11,845 nucleotides of DNA from an uncultured Clostridia bacterium. GTDB lineage: Bacteria; Bacillota; Clostridia; Oscillospirales; Oscillospiraceae. Under the pieces are notes generated by a model. The model was not told where the DNA came from, ran no database searches, and saw only the letters and a program-made list of their open reading frames with translations. Location of the stretch: contig CALZAG010000030.1 in the NCBI GenBank assembly GCA_945613045.1, forward strand, positions 1-11,845. The letters run 5' to 3'. Positions 1 through 7,542 of the stretch are shown in pieces (position 1 is the stretch's first letter; every line of letters starts with the position of its first letter). The translations under genes and the position numbers were made by a program.

Positions 1-470
1 CGAGCCTCAAGATAGAGGGCAGGATGAAGTCCGCCTACTACGCCGCCGCCGTGACGAATGCCTACCGCCACGCGATCGACTGCGCCGCGGCGAATAAGCC
101 GCTGCCGCAGATATGGATAGACGAGGTCAATAAAATAAGCCACCGCCCGTATTGCACCGGCTTTTACTACGGAGATCCGGGGCAGCATTATGCGGAGGCA
201 AGCTACTTCTCTGACGCCGAGGTCTGTGCGGTGGTCGAGGAATGTGACGAAACAGGCTTTGCGCTGCTCAGTCAGCGAAACCGCTTTTGCGCAGGCGATA
301 CGATAGAGCTTCTTACAAACGACGCCGAGCCCATAGCCTTCACCGCAGGAAGCATGATAAACGAGGCGGGGGAGGAGATAAGCTCAACTCCCCATGCGAT
401 GATGAGATTCAGGATGAAGCTGCCGCGGCCGTGCAGCAAGCTATCTATACTTAGGAGAATGAAGAAATGA
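1..470 (+). CDS. U32 family peptidase / tRNA-hydroxylation protein, C-terminal part (5' end outside window)
   Basis: The reading frame is already open at base 3 and encodes the last ~156 residues. It opens with SLKIEGRMKSAYYAA, the strongly conserved segment of U32 family proteins (collagenase-like 'peptidase U32'; the Bacillus YrrO/TrhP2 and E. coli TrhP/RlhA relatives). The rest fits the small beta-rich C-terminal U32 domain. Characterised members make 5-hydroxyuridine at tRNA position 34 or hydroxylate 23S rRNA; few are proven proteases. The N-terminal catalytic barrel and the cysteine-rich U32 signature lie upstream and cannot be checked. The stop codon overlaps the alaS start (ATGA, 467-470), so the two genes are co-transcribed. 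YrrN/YrrO genes also lie downstream of alaS in Bacillus, so the association of the two functions is familiar although the order differs. I am confident of the family; the exact substrate is inference. Confidence 0.9.
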   Translation, partial: SLKIEGRMKSAYYAAAVTNAYRHAIDCAAANKPLPQIWIDEVNKISHRPYCTGFYYGDPGQHYAEASYFSDAEVCAVVEECDETGFALLSQRNRFCAGDTIELLTNDAEPIAFTAGSMINEAGEEISSTPHAMMRFRMKLPRPCSKLSILRRMKK

Positions 471-3133
471 AAGCATACGGACTTAATGAACTCAGAGAGA
501 TGTTCCTCAGATTTTTTGAAAGCAAGGATCATCTCCGGCTGCCAAGCTTTTCGCTGGTACCCAGGAACGATAAATCCATACTGCTCATAAACGCGGGCAT
601 GACCCCCATGAAGCCCTGGTTCAAGGGCGAGCAGGTACCGCCCAGAAGGCGCGTATGCACCTGCCAGAAGTGCATCCGCACCGGCGATATCGACAATGTA
701 GGACACACCGCCCGCCACGGCACCTATTTTGAGATGCTCGGCAACTTCTCCTTCGGCGATTACTTCAAGCATGAAGCCATCGCGTACAGCTGGGAATTTC
801 TCACCTCCGAGGAGTGGGTGGGACTTGACCCCGACAGGCTCTATCCCTCCGTTTATGTCGACGACGATGAGGCGTGGAACATCTGGCATGACGAGATCGG
901 CATACCGGCCGAGCGCATATTCCGCTTCGGCAAGGAGGATAACTTCTGGGAGCACGGCGCGGGTCCCTGCGGCCCGTGCAGCGAGATATACTACGACCGC
1001 GGCGAGGAATACGGCTGCGGCAGGCCCGACTGTACCGTCGGCTGCGACTGCGACCGCTATATAGAGGTCTGGAACAACGTATTCTCCCAGTTTGATAATG
1101 ACGGCGCGGGCAACTACACAGAGCTTGCGCAGAAAAATATCGACACCGGCATGGGACTTGAGCGCCTTGCCGTCGTGTGCCAGGGCGTAAACTCCCTGTT
1201 TGACGTTGATACTGTCATGAACATCACCCACAAGGTGTCTGAGATAACCGGCGCGCACTACGGCGAGAGCGAAAAGCGTGACGTTTCACTGCGCGTTATC
1301 ACCGACCATATCCGCAGCGCTACATTTATGATATGCGACGGTATCCTGCCCTCGAACGAGGGGCGCGGCTATGTGCTGCGCCGTCTGCTCAGAAGAGCTG
1401 CCCGTCACGGAAAGCTCCTTGGCGTGAACGAGCCTTTCCTTTATAAAGTCATCGACACCGTTATCCATGAAAATGAGTGCCAGTATCCCGAGCTGCGTGA
1501 GAAGCAGGACTATATCACCCGTGTTGTCAAAAGCGAGGAGGAGAGCTTCGCAAAGACCATCGACGCCGGAATGCAGATATTCGCATCCCTGCTCGCCGAG
1601 CACAAGGCTAAGGGCGAGACGGTTTTCTCCGGAGCCGACGCGTTCAAGCTCTATGATACCTATGGCTTCCCCGTGGACATGACCGAAGAAATGGTGCGGG
1701 ATGAGGGCATGAGCCTCAATACCGGGGAGTTTAAAAAACTCATGGAGGAACAGCGCGTACGCGCCCGCGAGGCCAGAAAGGCCCTCGGCGACCTCGGCTG
1801 GGAGGGTATCGACTTCGGCCTTGACGCTACTCCCACGGAGTTTATCGGCTACGATAAGCTAAGCGATACGGCAAAAGTACTTGCCATCGTCAGCGACGGC
1901 GAGCTCGCCGGCGAGATTGAATCAGGCTGCGAGGGCATCATCGTGCTTGACAAGACTCCGTTTTATGCGGAAATGGGCGGCCAGCTTGCCGACCACGGCG
2001 AGATCGGCTTCAGCCTTGAGGATATCCAGGACGGACAGTTCAGCCGTTTTGAGGTCAAAAACGTCAAGAAGGACAAGGGCAATAAGTACCTGCACTACGG
2101 CGTCATGCGCTCCGGCGCAATATCCGTCGGCGAGTGCGTCGTCGCCTCCGTATCCGCCGAGCGCCGCAAGGCGATATCCCGCGCGCATTCGGCAACGCAT
2201 CTGCTCCACAGCGCACTGCGCAACGTGCTGGGCGAGAACGTCCATCAGGCGGGTTCCCTTGTGGATGAGGACAGCCTGAGATTCGACTTTACCCATTTCA
2301 GCGCACTCAGCGCGGAAGAGCTTGCCGAGGTCGAGAACGCGGTGAACAGCGCCATTCTTGACGGTATGGATATTTCCGTCAAGGAAATGGGCATAGATGA
2401 GGCAAAAAACAGCGGAGCTACAGCTCTGTTCGAGGAAAAATACGGCGATGTCGTCAGAGTCGTCTCCATGGGGGATTACAGCGTTGAGCTGTGCGGCGGC
2501 ACGCATCTGGACAATACCGCGAAGGTCGGCCCGTTCCGCATATTGAGCGAGTATTCCGTTGCAAGCGGCGTGCGCCGCATCGAGGCGGTCACGGGCAGAA
2601 AGTGCCTTGCAATGGCCAGGGATGCAAACCTTATGCTCTCAAAGGCGGCTGAGCTTCTCAAGACCAAGCCCAACGAGCTTGTTGCCAAAACCGAGGGCTT
2701 CCTCGCCGAAATCAAGGAGCTGCGCCAGAAGCTTGAGCGTATGAAGGATAAGATCCTCAACGCCGATGTAGAAAGATTCCTGTTCGCCGCAAAGAAGATA
2801 GGCGGCTTCGACGTCCTGACCGCTACCCGCACAGACCTTGAGCCTAACGACCTGCGCAAGATCGGCGACTTCCTCCGTGATAAGGACCCCAAGGTCGTTG
2901 CTGTAATGGCGACCGCGACGGAGAGCAAGGTGACCTTTGCCGCTGTGTGCGGCAAGGAGGCTGTCGCGGCTGGCATCAAGGCCGGAGATCTTGTCAAGGC
3001 CGTATCGGCAGTCGCCGGCGGCAAGGGCGGCGGTAAGCCCGACTCCGCGATGGGCGGCGGCACCGAGGTACTGAAGATAGATAACGCGCTTGCGATAGTT
3101 GATGATTTCGTAGCCGAAAAGCTCGGTATATAA
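467..3133 (+). CDS. alaS: Alanyl-tRNA synthetase
   Basis: This 888-residue protein charges tRNA-Ala with alanine in the cytoplasm and is full length for bacterial AlaRS. The class II catalytic core lies in about residues 1-250, with RHGTYFEMLGNFSFGDYF at 83-100. The segment GRGYVLRRLLRRAARHGKLL at 299-318 starts the tRNA-recognition region. A cysteine-rich insertion (CGRPDCTVGCDCDR, 184-197) is typical of Clostridia. The editing domain carries the complete zinc/deacylation set, HSATH (His574, His578) and CGGTH (Cys676, His680), so mischarged Ser/Gly should be cleared. A helical linker at about 720-770 leads to the C-Ala domain with its glycine-rich GGKGGGKPDSAMGGG (851-865). The start is set by AGGAG at 453-457, nine bases upstream, within the end of the U32 gene. 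No T-box leader is visible here; any promoter must lie upstream of the window. Confidence 0.99.
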   Translation: MKAYGLNELREMFLRFFESKDHLRLPSFSLVPRNDKSILLINAGMTPMKPWFKGEQVPPRRRVCTCQKCIRTGDIDNVGHTARHGTYFEMLGNFSFGDYFKHEAIAYSWEFLTSEEWVGLDPDRLYPSVYVDDDEAWNIWHDEIGIPAERIFRFGKEDNFWEHGAGPCGPCSEIYYDRGEEYGCGRPDCTVGCDCDRYIEVWNNVFSQFDNDGAGNYTELAQKNIDTGMGLERLAVVCQGVNSLFDVDTVMNITHKVSEITGAHYGESEKRDVSLRVITDHIRSATFMICDGILPSNEGRGYVLRRLLRRAARHGKLLGVNEPFLYKVIDTVIHENECQYPELREKQDYITRVVKSEEESFAKTIDAGMQIFASLLAEHKAKGETVFSGADAFKLYDTYGFPVDMTEEMVRDEGMSLNTGEFKKLMEEQRVRAREARKALGDLGWEGIDFGLDATPTEFIGYDKLSDTAKVLAIVSDGELAGEIESGCEGIIVLDKTPFYAEMGGQLADHGEIGFSLEDIQDGQFSRFEVKNVKKDKGNKYLHYGVMRSGAISVGECVVASVSAERRKAISRAHSATHLLHSALRNVLGENVHQAGSLVDEDSLRFDFTHFSALSAEELAEVENAVNSAILDGMDISVKEMGIDEAKNSGATALFEEKYGDVVRVVSMGDYSVELCGGTHLDNTAKVGPFRILSEYSVASGVRRIEAVTGRKCLAMARDANLMLSKAAELLKTKPNELVAKTEGFLAEIKELRQKLERMKDKILNADVERFLFAAKKIGGFDVLTATRTDLEPNDLRKIGDFLRDKDPKVVAVMATATESKVTFAAVCGKEAVAAGIKAGDLVKAVSAVAGGKGGGKPDSAMGGGTEVLKIDNALAIVDDFVAEKLGI

Positions 3134-3147
3134 AACAGGAGGTTACT

Positions 3148-3489
3148 ATGAACGATTGTCTTTTCTGCAAGATCATAGCAGGGGATATCCCCTCAACGAA
3201 GGTTTATGAGGATGAGTATGTTTACGCCTTCCGCGACATTAATCCGCAGGCTCCCGTGCACGTCCTCGTGCTCCCCAGAGAGCACATCTGCTGCGCGGAT
3301 AAGATCGATTCCTCAAACTCCGCGCTGGTCGGAAAGTGCTTCGAGGCCATTGCAAAGATCGCAGCGGCCGAGGGGCTTGAAAACGGCTATCGCGTGGTGA
3401 ATAACTGCGGTGAGGACGGCGGCCAGACCGTTAAGCATCTGCATTTCCACCTTCTGGGCGGCAAGAAGCTCCCCGAGGGCATGGCGTAA
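3148..3489 (+). CDS. HIT-domain (HinT-like) purine nucleoside phosphoramidase
   Basis: This is a 113-residue histidine-triad protein of usual HinT size. It starts MNDCLFCKIIAGDIPSTKVY, with the common paired cysteines at 4 and 7. The triad HLHFHLLGG has His97, His99 and His101, with His99/His101 in the catalytic region. Known HinT enzymes hydrolyse purine nucleoside phosphoramidates and acyl-adenylates. Aminoacyl-adenylates made by tRNA synthetases are known substrates in vitro, which makes the position 14 bases after alaS suggestive, though this is inference. A perfect AGGAGG at 3137-3142 sits five bases before the ATG. A strong hairpin terminator follows the stop. The family is clear; the physiological substrate is not. 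Confidence 0.96.
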   Translation: MNDCLFCKIIAGDIPSTKVYEDEYVYAFRDINPQAPVHVLVLPREHICCADKIDSSNSALVGKCFEAIAKIAAAEGLENGYRVVNNCGEDGGQTVKHLHFHLLGGKKLPEGMA

Positions 3490-3497
3490 AAAAACAA

Positions 3498-3530
3498 CGC
3501 AAAAAAGCAGCTTCAAGCTGCTTTTTTGTG
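3498..3530 (+). terminator. Rho-independent terminator or attenuator between the HIT gene and comEC
   Basis: A stem of up to 15 pairs is formed by 3498-3512 with 3516-3530, and the loop is TCA. The core GCAGCT/AGCTGC (3507-3512 with 3516-3521) is perfect and is flanked by A6 (3501-3506) and T6 (3522-3527). The outer three pairs include one G-T. Because the arms end in A and T tracts, the structure could terminate transcription on either strand. The comEC ribosome binding site begins only four bases after the stem, so transcripts that pass this point may be attenuated rather than fully stopped. Confidence 0.9.
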
Positions 3531-3533
3531 CTT

Positions 3534-3538
3534 AGAGG
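3534..3538 (+). promoter_or_regulatory. Ribosome binding site fixing the comEC start at ATG 3546
   Basis: AGAGG lies seven bases before ATG 3546. An upstream in-frame GTG at 3528 is part of the terminator stem and has no binding site of its own, so it is not the start. Confidence 0.7.
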
Positions 3539-3545
3539 TTATAAA

Positions 3546-5843
3546 ATGAAGGGTGTTCGCAAGCTCGCTTTGGCGTCAGCAGGATATTGCACGGCGGTAT
3601 TCCTGGCTCACTATCTTATACCGCGCGGGCAGCTTATGATAGCTGTGGCGCTGTCGGCGCTTCTTCTGCTGCCGGCTGTCTTTCTGAGGGGCAGAGCGAG
3701 GAAGAGACTTATCATACTGGCTATTGCCGCGGCCTTGGGCTTTACTCATTATGAGCTGCATGAGCGCCTTACCGTCGACGCCTGCGCGCCGTACGCCGAG
3801 CGGGAATTTACCGTCAGCGCGAGAGTGACCGAATATCCCGATGAAAGGGACAGCTGCACGCTTTTGTATGTAAAGCTTGACGATCCTGAGCTTCCAAAGG
3901 TAAAGACGCTTATAATTGATTACGGCAAAAGCTGCGGCAGCCTTGAGCCGGGGGATGAGATAGAAGCGAGTATCAAGCTCCACAATGCCGCCGAGCGCTA
4001 CGGTGAGGAGACCGATTCTAACACCTCGAAGGACATATATCTGACGGGCTACACATCGGAGCCAATTGAGAATACCGGCACATGGGAATACTCTTTTCTG
4101 TACTTTCCGAAAAATATAGGCAACGCTCTGCACAGCCGCATACGGGCGCTTTTTCCCGACGATACCGCGCCGTTCATGACGGCGCTTTTAGCCGGATATA
4201 AAGGCGATTATTACGAAAACGACAGGCTTTACGCCTCAATGAGCATATCCGGGCTTGCGCACGTCGTAGCGGTATCGGGTATGCACGTTGCCTTCCTCGT
4301 CGGCGTTTTGCAGAGTATCATGGGCAAAAACAGGCGCTCGTCCCTGCTGTGCATGGGACTTGTGTGGGCGTTCGTCGTGATGGTCGGCTCGCCGCCGTCT
4401 GCAGTCAGGGCGGGTATCATGCTCAGCCTTCTTCTGCTTGCCCCTGTCATGGGCAGGGTAAACGACCGGACGACCTCGTTATCCTTTGCGATGACGCTCA
4501 TACTCATATCAAACCCCTTTGCCGCAGGCAGCATTTCTCTGCAATTATCCTTCGGTGCGATGGCCGGAATCTTCCTTTTTTCCCAGCCGATATATGAATA
4601 TTTAAGCGACAGGATAAGCCCGCCGGCATTCTTAGCACCGATGGTCAGGTATGCCCTTGCGACTCTCTCAAGCTCTCTTGCAGTCACGGTGTTTACAGTG
4701 CCGCTGGCCGCGGTGCATTTCGGTTATGTGACGCTTCTGGCACCCGTTGTGAACATCCTGTGCCTGTGGGCGATATCGATTCTGTTCGTGGGAGGATATG
4801 CTGTCTGCTTCATCGGCATCGTTGCGCCGGCGCTGGGCGCGGGAGCGGCGGCGATACTGTCCTATCTTGTGCGATACATAGCTTTCGTGGTAGAATATAC
4901 AGCGAAGCTTGATTTTGTCGCTGTATACATTGAAAATCCGTATGTGCCGGCGTGGCTCGTGCTGACATATCTGCTTTTCGCCGCGTTTTTTGTGATAAAG
5001 CGAGGCAAAAGGAAGCTGAGCCCTCTGTTGCCCTGCGCGCTGAGCGTTATTCTCCTGCTGGGTACGTTCTGGGTCACCCGACGCGATATGCTTGCCGACA
5101 AGGGCACTATAAGTATCATGGACGTCGGAAACGGCCAGTGCATAGCCGTGACCGAGGGCGAGAACACCGTTGTCATTGACTGCGGCAGTCATGGAATCGC
5201 AGGGAATGCCGGGAATATGCTGTCATGCTATCTCCATGCAAACGGAAGGACAGATATTGACTATCTCATGCTCACGCATCTGCACGAGGATCATGCCCTC
5301 GGCGCGGTGAGACTGATGAATCTTATGAACGTGCATACGCTCATCCTGCCGGATAATGCCGCGGATACAGACCCCGGTGGCCTGCTTGACGAGCTTCTTC
5401 TCACTGCCGGGGCAAACGGTACGGAGGTCATGTATATCGTCCGGGACACGCAGCTCAGAGCCGGGGATATATGCCTCGCTGTATACGAGTCCTCGGAGCG
5501 CGGCAAACGAACAGAGAGCGGTATTATGTCAACCGTAAGCATAGGCGATTACGATATGCTGGTGACGGGGGACGTCGAGATGAGCGTTGAGCGCGAGCTT
5601 GTGCGTGAGCATGAGCTTGAGGATACTGACCTTCTCATCGTCCCGCATCACGGCTCGAAGTATTCCACAAGCGCGGAGCTTCTGGAGGAGACCTCGCCCG
5701 AAACTGCGGTCATCTCGGTTGGCTACAACAGTTACGGGCATCCTACCGAGGAGGTGCTCGAGCGTCTGAGTGAATACGGAGTCACGGTACTGCGCACGGA
5801 TGAGCTCGGCAGAATAATAATCGATACCACGGCTGGTGATTAA
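3546..5843 (+). CDS. comEC: ComEC/Rec2-type DNA internalization channel protein
   Basis: This 765-residue membrane protein would carry single-stranded DNA across the cytoplasmic membrane during uptake. Two N-terminal hydrophobic segments (about 5-47 and 55-67) precede a soluble OB-fold-like domain (about 75-180). The multi-helix competence domain runs from about 205 to 510 and holds the family motif SGLAHVVAVSGMHVAFLVG (235-253). A metallo-beta-lactamase domain follows (about 518-765) with THLHEDH (His578, His580, Asp582, His583), TGD (Asp676), PHHGS (His701, His702) and GHP (His732), so the metal site looks intact. The usual VGQGD turn reads VGNGQ (527-531). The length is normal and there is no break. 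The comEA/comEB genes are not in the window. comEC-holA adjacency is conserved in Firmicutes. The downstream gene starts directly at the stop (TAAATG). Whether the organism takes up DNA cannot be judged here. Confidence 0.95.
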   Translation: MKGVRKLALASAGYCTAVFLAHYLIPRGQLMIAVALSALLLLPAVFLRGRARKRLIILAIAAALGFTHYELHERLTVDACAPYAEREFTVSARVTEYPDERDSCTLLYVKLDDPELPKVKTLIIDYGKSCGSLEPGDEIEASIKLHNAAERYGEETDSNTSKDIYLTGYTSEPIENTGTWEYSFLYFPKNIGNALHSRIRALFPDDTAPFMTALLAGYKGDYYENDRLYASMSISGLAHVVAVSGMHVAFLVGVLQSIMGKNRRSSLLCMGLVWAFVVMVGSPPSAVRAGIMLSLLLLAPVMGRVNDRTTSLSFAMTLILISNPFAAGSISLQLSFGAMAGIFLFSQPIYEYLSDRISPPAFLAPMVRYALATLSSSLAVTVFTVPLAAVHFGYVTLLAPVVNILCLWAISILFVGGYAVCFIGIVAPALGAGAAAILSYLVRYIAFVVEYTAKLDFVAVYIENPYVPAWLVLTYLLFAAFFVIKRGKRKLSPLLPCALSVILLLGTFWVTRRDMLADKGTISIMDVGNGQCIAVTEGENTVVIDCGSHGIAGNAGNMLSCYLHANGRTDIDYLMLTHLHEDHALGAVRLMNLMNVHTLILPDNAADTDPGGLLDELLLTAGANGTEVMYIVRDTQLRAGDICLAVYESSERGKRTESGIMSTVSIGDYDMLVTGDVEMSVERELVREHELEDTDLLIVPHHGSKYSTSAELLEETSPETAVISVGYNSYGHPTEEVLERLSEYGVTVLRTDELGRIIIDTTAGD

Positions 5844-6890
5844 ATGGCAAAGAAAAGCAAGCAGGAAGAAAAATTCAATTACAGGGAAAGCGTCCGTAGC
5901 CTTAAGGAGAACGGGCCAAAGAACCTGTATCTTATATGGGGGCCGGAGGATTATCTGGCAGACCAATTCTTTGCGGAGATAAAAAAGCTCTGCGTCACCG
6001 ACGAGGGGGACGACTTCAGCTACCGCAAGCTGACGGAGCGGGATTTTGACGCTCTTGCGCTGCGCGAGGCCGTCGACTCCGTGCCGTTTCTGTCAGAGCG
6101 CAGCCTTGTTGAGATAAGAGGTATAGACCTCAATAAGCTCAAGGAAGCGGACGAGATAATAAGCATATTGAGTGATATCCCTGAATGCTGCACGGTAGTG
6201 TTCATGTGCGGCGCGGCCTTTGAGCCGGATAAGCGGCTGAAGATTTACAAAAGCTTCGCAAAATACGGATCGGAGATCTGCGTGACCGCCCAGTCGGGAG
6301 ATCAGCTTATAAAATGGATAATAAAGCGTTTTGCCGCGGCCGGCAAGGGCATTGAGCTCAACGCCGCCCAGCGGCTCATATCCGTCAGCGGCGGCCTGAT
6401 GAACAGGCTCATACCCGAAATAAATAAGATCGCAAGCTACGCTAAGGGCGACAGGGTCACGGAAGCGGATGTGGACGCGGTCGCCCATCATATTCCCGAG
6501 GCCGTAGTTTTTGACATGACAGAGGCGCTGGCGAGGGGCGAGAACAACACCGCGATGCGCCTGCTGCGTGAGCTGCTTGCCGATAAGAATAACGAGCCCA
6601 CGCAGATGCTTGCCATAGTCGGCAATCAGATGCGCCAGCTCTATGCCGCGAGAGTGGCGATAGATAATGAGCTCGGCAAGGACTATGTCGTAAAGACCCT
6701 TGGCCTGAAATATGATTTCATAGCAAATAAGCTCATGGCCTCGGCGCACAGGTTTTCCGCCGGGCAGCTAAAAAGAGCGGTGGAGCTGTGCGCGGAGATG
6801 GATTATGCCATGAAAAGCAGTAAAACCGAGCCCGCGGAGCTGCTGAAGGAGTGCGTTATGCGGATAGCGGCAGGTGAGACCGGTGCATAG
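5844..6890 (+). CDS. holA: DNA polymerase III subunit delta (clamp loader)
   Basis: The 348-residue product matches the delta subunit that opens the sliding clamp within the clamp-loader complex. An N-terminal AAA+-like fold contains NLYLIWGPEDYLADQ (27-41), a degenerate Walker A region as usual for delta, which does not hydrolyse ATP. The middle lid region and the C-terminal helical collar domain (about 205-345, with EPTQMLAIVGNQMRQLYAA) follow family pattern. The start codon abuts the comEC stop. GGTGAT at 5835-5840, inside the end of comEC, can pair with the 16S rRNA tail, so translation is probably coupled. The comEC-holA order matches Bacillus comEC-yqeN. In Bacillus rpsT follows; here an RNase M5-like gene does. 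Confidence 0.96.
   Translation: MAKKSKQEEKFNYRESVRSLKENGPKNLYLIWGPEDYLADQFFAEIKKLCVTDEGDDFSYRKLTERDFDALALREAVDSVPFLSERSLVEIRGIDLNKLKEADEIISILSDIPECCTVVFMCGAAFEPDKRLKIYKSFAKYGSEICVTAQSGDQLIKWIIKRFAAAGKGIELNAAQRLISVSGGLMNRLIPEINKIASYAKGDRVTEADVDAVAHHIPEAVVFDMTEALARGENNTAMRLLRELLADKNNEPTQMLAIVGNQMRQLYAARVAIDNELGKDYVVKTLGLKYDFIANKLMASAHRFSAGQLKRAVELCAEMDYAMKSSKTEPAELLKECVMRIAAGETGA
6872..6877 (+). promoter_or_regulatory. Ribosome binding site favouring GTG 6883 for the RNase M5-like gene
   Basis: AGGTGA is complementary to the 16S rRNA 3' tail and lies five bases before GTG 6883. The alternative GTG 6874 lies inside this same site and would lack one. Confidence 0.6.
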
Positions 6891-7461
6891 AGTATCCGAG
6901 GTCATAGTCGTCGAGGGAAGGTACGATAAGAATACGCTCTCACAGGTCGTCGATGCGGTCATAATCGAGACATCGGGCTTCGGTTTGTTCAATGACAGCG
7001 AGAAGCAGCAGCTTCTGCGCACCCTGGCCCAAAAACGCGGGCTTATAGTTATGACCGATTCCGACGGAGCCGGCTTTGTTATACGGAATTTCATAAAGGG
7101 CTGTGTTGACCCGAAGCTTGTGAAGCACGCCTATATACCTGATATTCCCGGCAAGGAGCGGCGCAAAAGCTCTCCGTCAAAGGAGGGAAAGCTCGGCGTC
7201 GAGGGCATGAGCCCGGATGTGATACTCGACTGCCTCCGCAGGGCGGGAGCGACGATAGACGGAGAATATTCCTGTGCTTCGGCCGGTATCAGCAAGGCAG
7301 ATATGTATAAAAAAGGTTTGACCGGAAAGCCAGACAGCGCGAAAAAACGGGCGGAGCTTCTTAAAAAAATGGCCCTGCCCGAGAAAATGACCGCCGAGGC
7401 CCTGCTGCAGGTGCTCAACGCAATAATGAGCCGCGAGGAGTTTCTGGCAGGCGAATACTAA
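6883..7461 (+). CDS. rnmV: RNase M5-like Toprim protein (5S rRNA maturation family, DUF4093-type C-terminus)
   Basis: With the GTG 6883 start the product is 192 residues (195 from GTG 6874). The N-terminal Toprim fold has SEVIVVEGRYDKN (5-17), with the acidic residue at Glu11, and MTDSDGAG with Asp59 and Asp61. These are the acidic residues expected to bind Mg2+. The middle segment GKLGVEGMSPDVI corresponds to the KIGVEHAS-like region of RNase M5. The C-terminal ~70 residues resemble the RNase M5 C-terminal domain. RNase M5 trims 5S rRNA precursors with help from ribosomal protein L18. Differences from the Bacillus type include DSDGAG for DPDFPGE, and the usual partner gene ksgA/rsmA is not next to it. 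The gene overlaps holA by 8 bases and should be co-translated. Family membership is likely; 5S cleavage activity is inferred. Confidence 0.8.
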   Translation: MHRVSEVIVVEGRYDKNTLSQVVDAVIIETSGFGLFNDSEKQQLLRTLAQKRGLIVMTDSDGAGFVIRNFIKGCVDPKLVKHAYIPDIPGKERRKSSPSKEGKLGVEGMSPDVILDCLRRAGATIDGEYSCASAGISKADMYKKGLTGKPDSAKKRAELLKKMALPEKMTAEALLQVLNAIMSREEFLAGEY

Positions 7462-7475
7462 AATAGTATGGCGGA

Positions 7476-7491
7476 ATTCAACATATTGTGT
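7476..7491 (+). promoter_or_regulatory. NrdR box 1 (putative NrdR operator)
   Basis: ATTCAACATATTGTGT matches the known NrdR-box consensus acaCwAtATaTwGtgt at 13 of 16 positions, including every strongly conserved base (C, A, A, T, T, G). It abuts and partly overlaps the extended -10 element of nrdR, so a bound repressor would block RNA polymerase. The consensus is recalled from the literature, not computed. Confidence 0.75.
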
Positions 7492-7497
7492 TATAAT
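7489..7497 (+). promoter_or_regulatory. Extended -10 promoter of nrdR
   Basis: TGTTATAAT is a perfect TGnTATAAT extended -10. The hexamer 17 bases upstream (TGGCGG, 7469-7474) is a poor -35, which is tolerable for extended -10 promoters. Transcription would begin near 7504, giving a leader of about 40 bases. The element lies between the two NrdR boxes. Confidence 0.75.
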
Positions 7498-7507
7498 ATT
7501 AAAACAC

Positions 7508-7523
7508 ATTAAATATTTTGTGA
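7508..7523 (+). promoter_or_regulatory. NrdR box 2 (weaker putative NrdR operator)
   Basis: ATTAAATATTTTGTGA matches the NrdR-box consensus at 11 of 16 positions but lacks the conserved C at position 4. Its offset from box 1 is exactly 32 bases, about three helical turns, which is the spacing known for NrdR box pairs. It lies just past the predicted transcription start. Confidence 0.55.
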
Positions 7524-7542
7524 GCATTTGGAGGAATAAGCT

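Noticed and set aside
453..457. Possible T-box or leader regulation of alaS
   Set aside because: The region upstream of alaS is coding for the U32 gene up to the overlap, so there is no room for a leader here; any such element would be before the window.
272..1258. 328-codon open frame on the minus strand opposite alaS and the U32 gene end
   Set aside because: It lies across two firmly identified genes, is alanine/valine rich without family features, and is explained by biased codon use in alaS.
3528..3545. Upstream GTG start for comEC at 3528
   Set aside because: It lies in the terminator stem without a ribosome binding site; ATG 3546 has AGAGG seven bases upstream and a normal N-terminus.
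7455..7469. Perfect inverted repeat ATACTA-AAA-TAGTAT at the end of the RNase M5-like gene
   Set aside because: The stem is only six A/T-rich pairs and no T-tract follows (GGCGG does), so it does not qualify as a terminator; a chance repeat is likely.
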